A DNA stretch of 24,896 nt. Source: Chara braunii (Eukaryota; Streptophyta; Charophyceae; Charales; Characeae). Position 1 is the first letter of the stretch. Each line of letters opens with the position of its first letter. This document shows positions 24,392-24,896 of the stretch, piece by piece. The notes under the pieces are model-generated. The model made no database searches. It was not told where the DNA came from and saw only the letters and a list, made by a program, of their open reading frames with translations. The translations under genes were made by a program, and so were the position numbers. The stretch covers positions 250,783 to 275,678 of the forward strand of contig BFEA01000114.1 in the NCBI GenBank assembly GCA_003427395.1, in the 5' to 3' direction.

Positions 24392-24580
24392 GGATGCGCC
24401 CCCTTCCTTTTTTTTTTCTTTTTTTTTTTTGACAAATACACCACCGCCAGTGTTAGAGGTGCTGATAAGAGCAGATACCACTAACACCTAGGGAGAGGCT
24501 CCATCTATTGGTGGGGAGCATCACCTGCTGGGAAACGGGCCCAGCGTCCCATATACAGATTGAGGATGCCCCCCCTTCCT
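24392..24580 (-). mobile_element. Probable small retroposon with 16/17-bp target-site duplication
   Basis: GGATGCGCCCCCTTCCT (24392-24408) and GGATGCCCCCCCTTCCT (24564-24580) flank the body and differ at one base. On the minus strand a ~133-nt body ends TGTATTTGTC and then an A-rich tail (plus T-rich 24409-24430). The body contains the hairpin GTGTTAG/CTAACAC and the segment GTGGTATCTGCTCTTATCAG, which resembles the U2 snRNA stretch AGTATCTGTTCTTATCAG. GCTGGG/CCCAGC forms another stem. No tRNA box A/B was found, so the source RNA is uncertain: possibly a diverged snRNA or an unknown small RNA. Confidence 0.6.
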
Positions 24581-24644
24581 GCTCTAATCATAAATTATTT
24601 TTGGAGTCGCATTCTAAATGATTTACACGACACTCGTTATCTAG

Positions 24645-24895
24645 TCTGACGAGGTTAAGACAAAATTCACTATCTCCTCGTTCAACCATTTCCCTTCGAT
24701 CATGAGCAGGCTGAAATCGTTAATTGTTAATGTCAATTCTTCTCTCGAGTCTTCGTTGAATAAGTTTGCTATGATATCTCAATTTTCGAGTTCCACTCGC
24801 AATTGCATAAGTGTGTTGATCTCCTACTCCGTCAAGTTTGTTGCAGCAACTGAACGTTTTTTTTTGCACCTTTGGTTATCTTCGATTTCCATTTG
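24645..24895 (-). pseudogene. Ulp1 protease N-terminal-half fragment, at window edge
   Basis: The minus strand from 24895 reads one frame with two stops: EIEDNQRCKKKRSVAATNLT, stop, EINTLMQLRVELEN, stop, then IIANLFNEDSREELTLTIND with FSLLMIEGKWLNEEIVNFVL and TSSD before a stop. GKWLNEEIVNFVL matches the WLND(E)xIxxYL-type start of the Ulp1 (C48) catalytic fold. The matching His/Asp/Cys half does not follow on this strand. It is precisely the part missing from the plus-strand remnant at 23377-23805, so the two could be pieces of one gene separated by an inversion, or two independent copies. It continues beyond the window. Confidence 0.6.
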
Positions 24896-24896
24896 C

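Noticed and set aside
24440-24540. Further hammerhead core (CTGATAAG ... GGGAAAC)
   Set aside because: CTGATAA breaks the invariant CTGATGA, and the spacing to GAAAC is far too long for stem II.

Overview
This looks like a nuclear, repeat-dense, gene-poor stretch from a green-plant-lineage eukaryote. The evidence is plant-type U6 and U2 snRNA sequences with A-tails, tRNA-derived SINE heads, short inverted-repeat elements, long A/T runs and many microsatellites. The texture would suit a large charophyte genome such as Chara, but that is inference from general character, not from a diagnostic gene. I find no intact protein gene that I would defend and no rRNA gene or CRISPR array.

Layout. 1-1700: a minisatellite, AT tracts, an inverted repeat enclosing a hammerhead-ribozyme-like core, a near-perfect 43-bp-arm hairpin, tRNA-like SINE heads and a small inverted-repeat element with a 71-bp duplication. 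1700-12,420: a graveyard of small RNA-derived and short DNA elements. It holds a U6/U2 compound retrocopy, at least six further U6 fragments (two with target-site duplications), a foldback family of about 170 bp that repeatedly sits next to or inside U6 sequence, a ~110-bp 'TTCCCCC' MITE-like family, tandem repeats, and two more hammerhead-like cores. 12,420-15,300: tandem repeats and microsatellites (GT, AATC). 15,300-17,150: an AT-rich, mostly non-repetitive island. It carries six short hairpins with the same 17-nt loop and different, self-complementary stems, then three hairpins of a second family. This covariation is the most striking signal in the window. 17,150-20,690: mixed sequence with a long foldback element and a coding-like tandem repeat array. 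20,690-23,805: one long decayed gene ending in a Ulp1-type (peptidase C48) cysteine protease domain. Its frames run 1, 0, 2, 1 with many in-frame stops, and the N-terminal half of the protease domain is missing. 23,800-24,896: a probable small retroposon with near-perfect 17-bp direct repeats, then, on the minus strand at the window edge, a fragment resembling the missing WLN(D/E) half of a Ulp1 domain.

How the parts fit. The U6 and U2 copies and the tRNA-headed SINEs imply an active LINE-type retrotransposition machinery in trans, not encoded here. The foldback and MITE families imply DNA transposases elsewhere. The Ulp1 remnant is of a type commonly carried by large plant DNA transposons or expanded as lineage-specific families. 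All boundaries and pairings were read by eye; no search or folding program was run.
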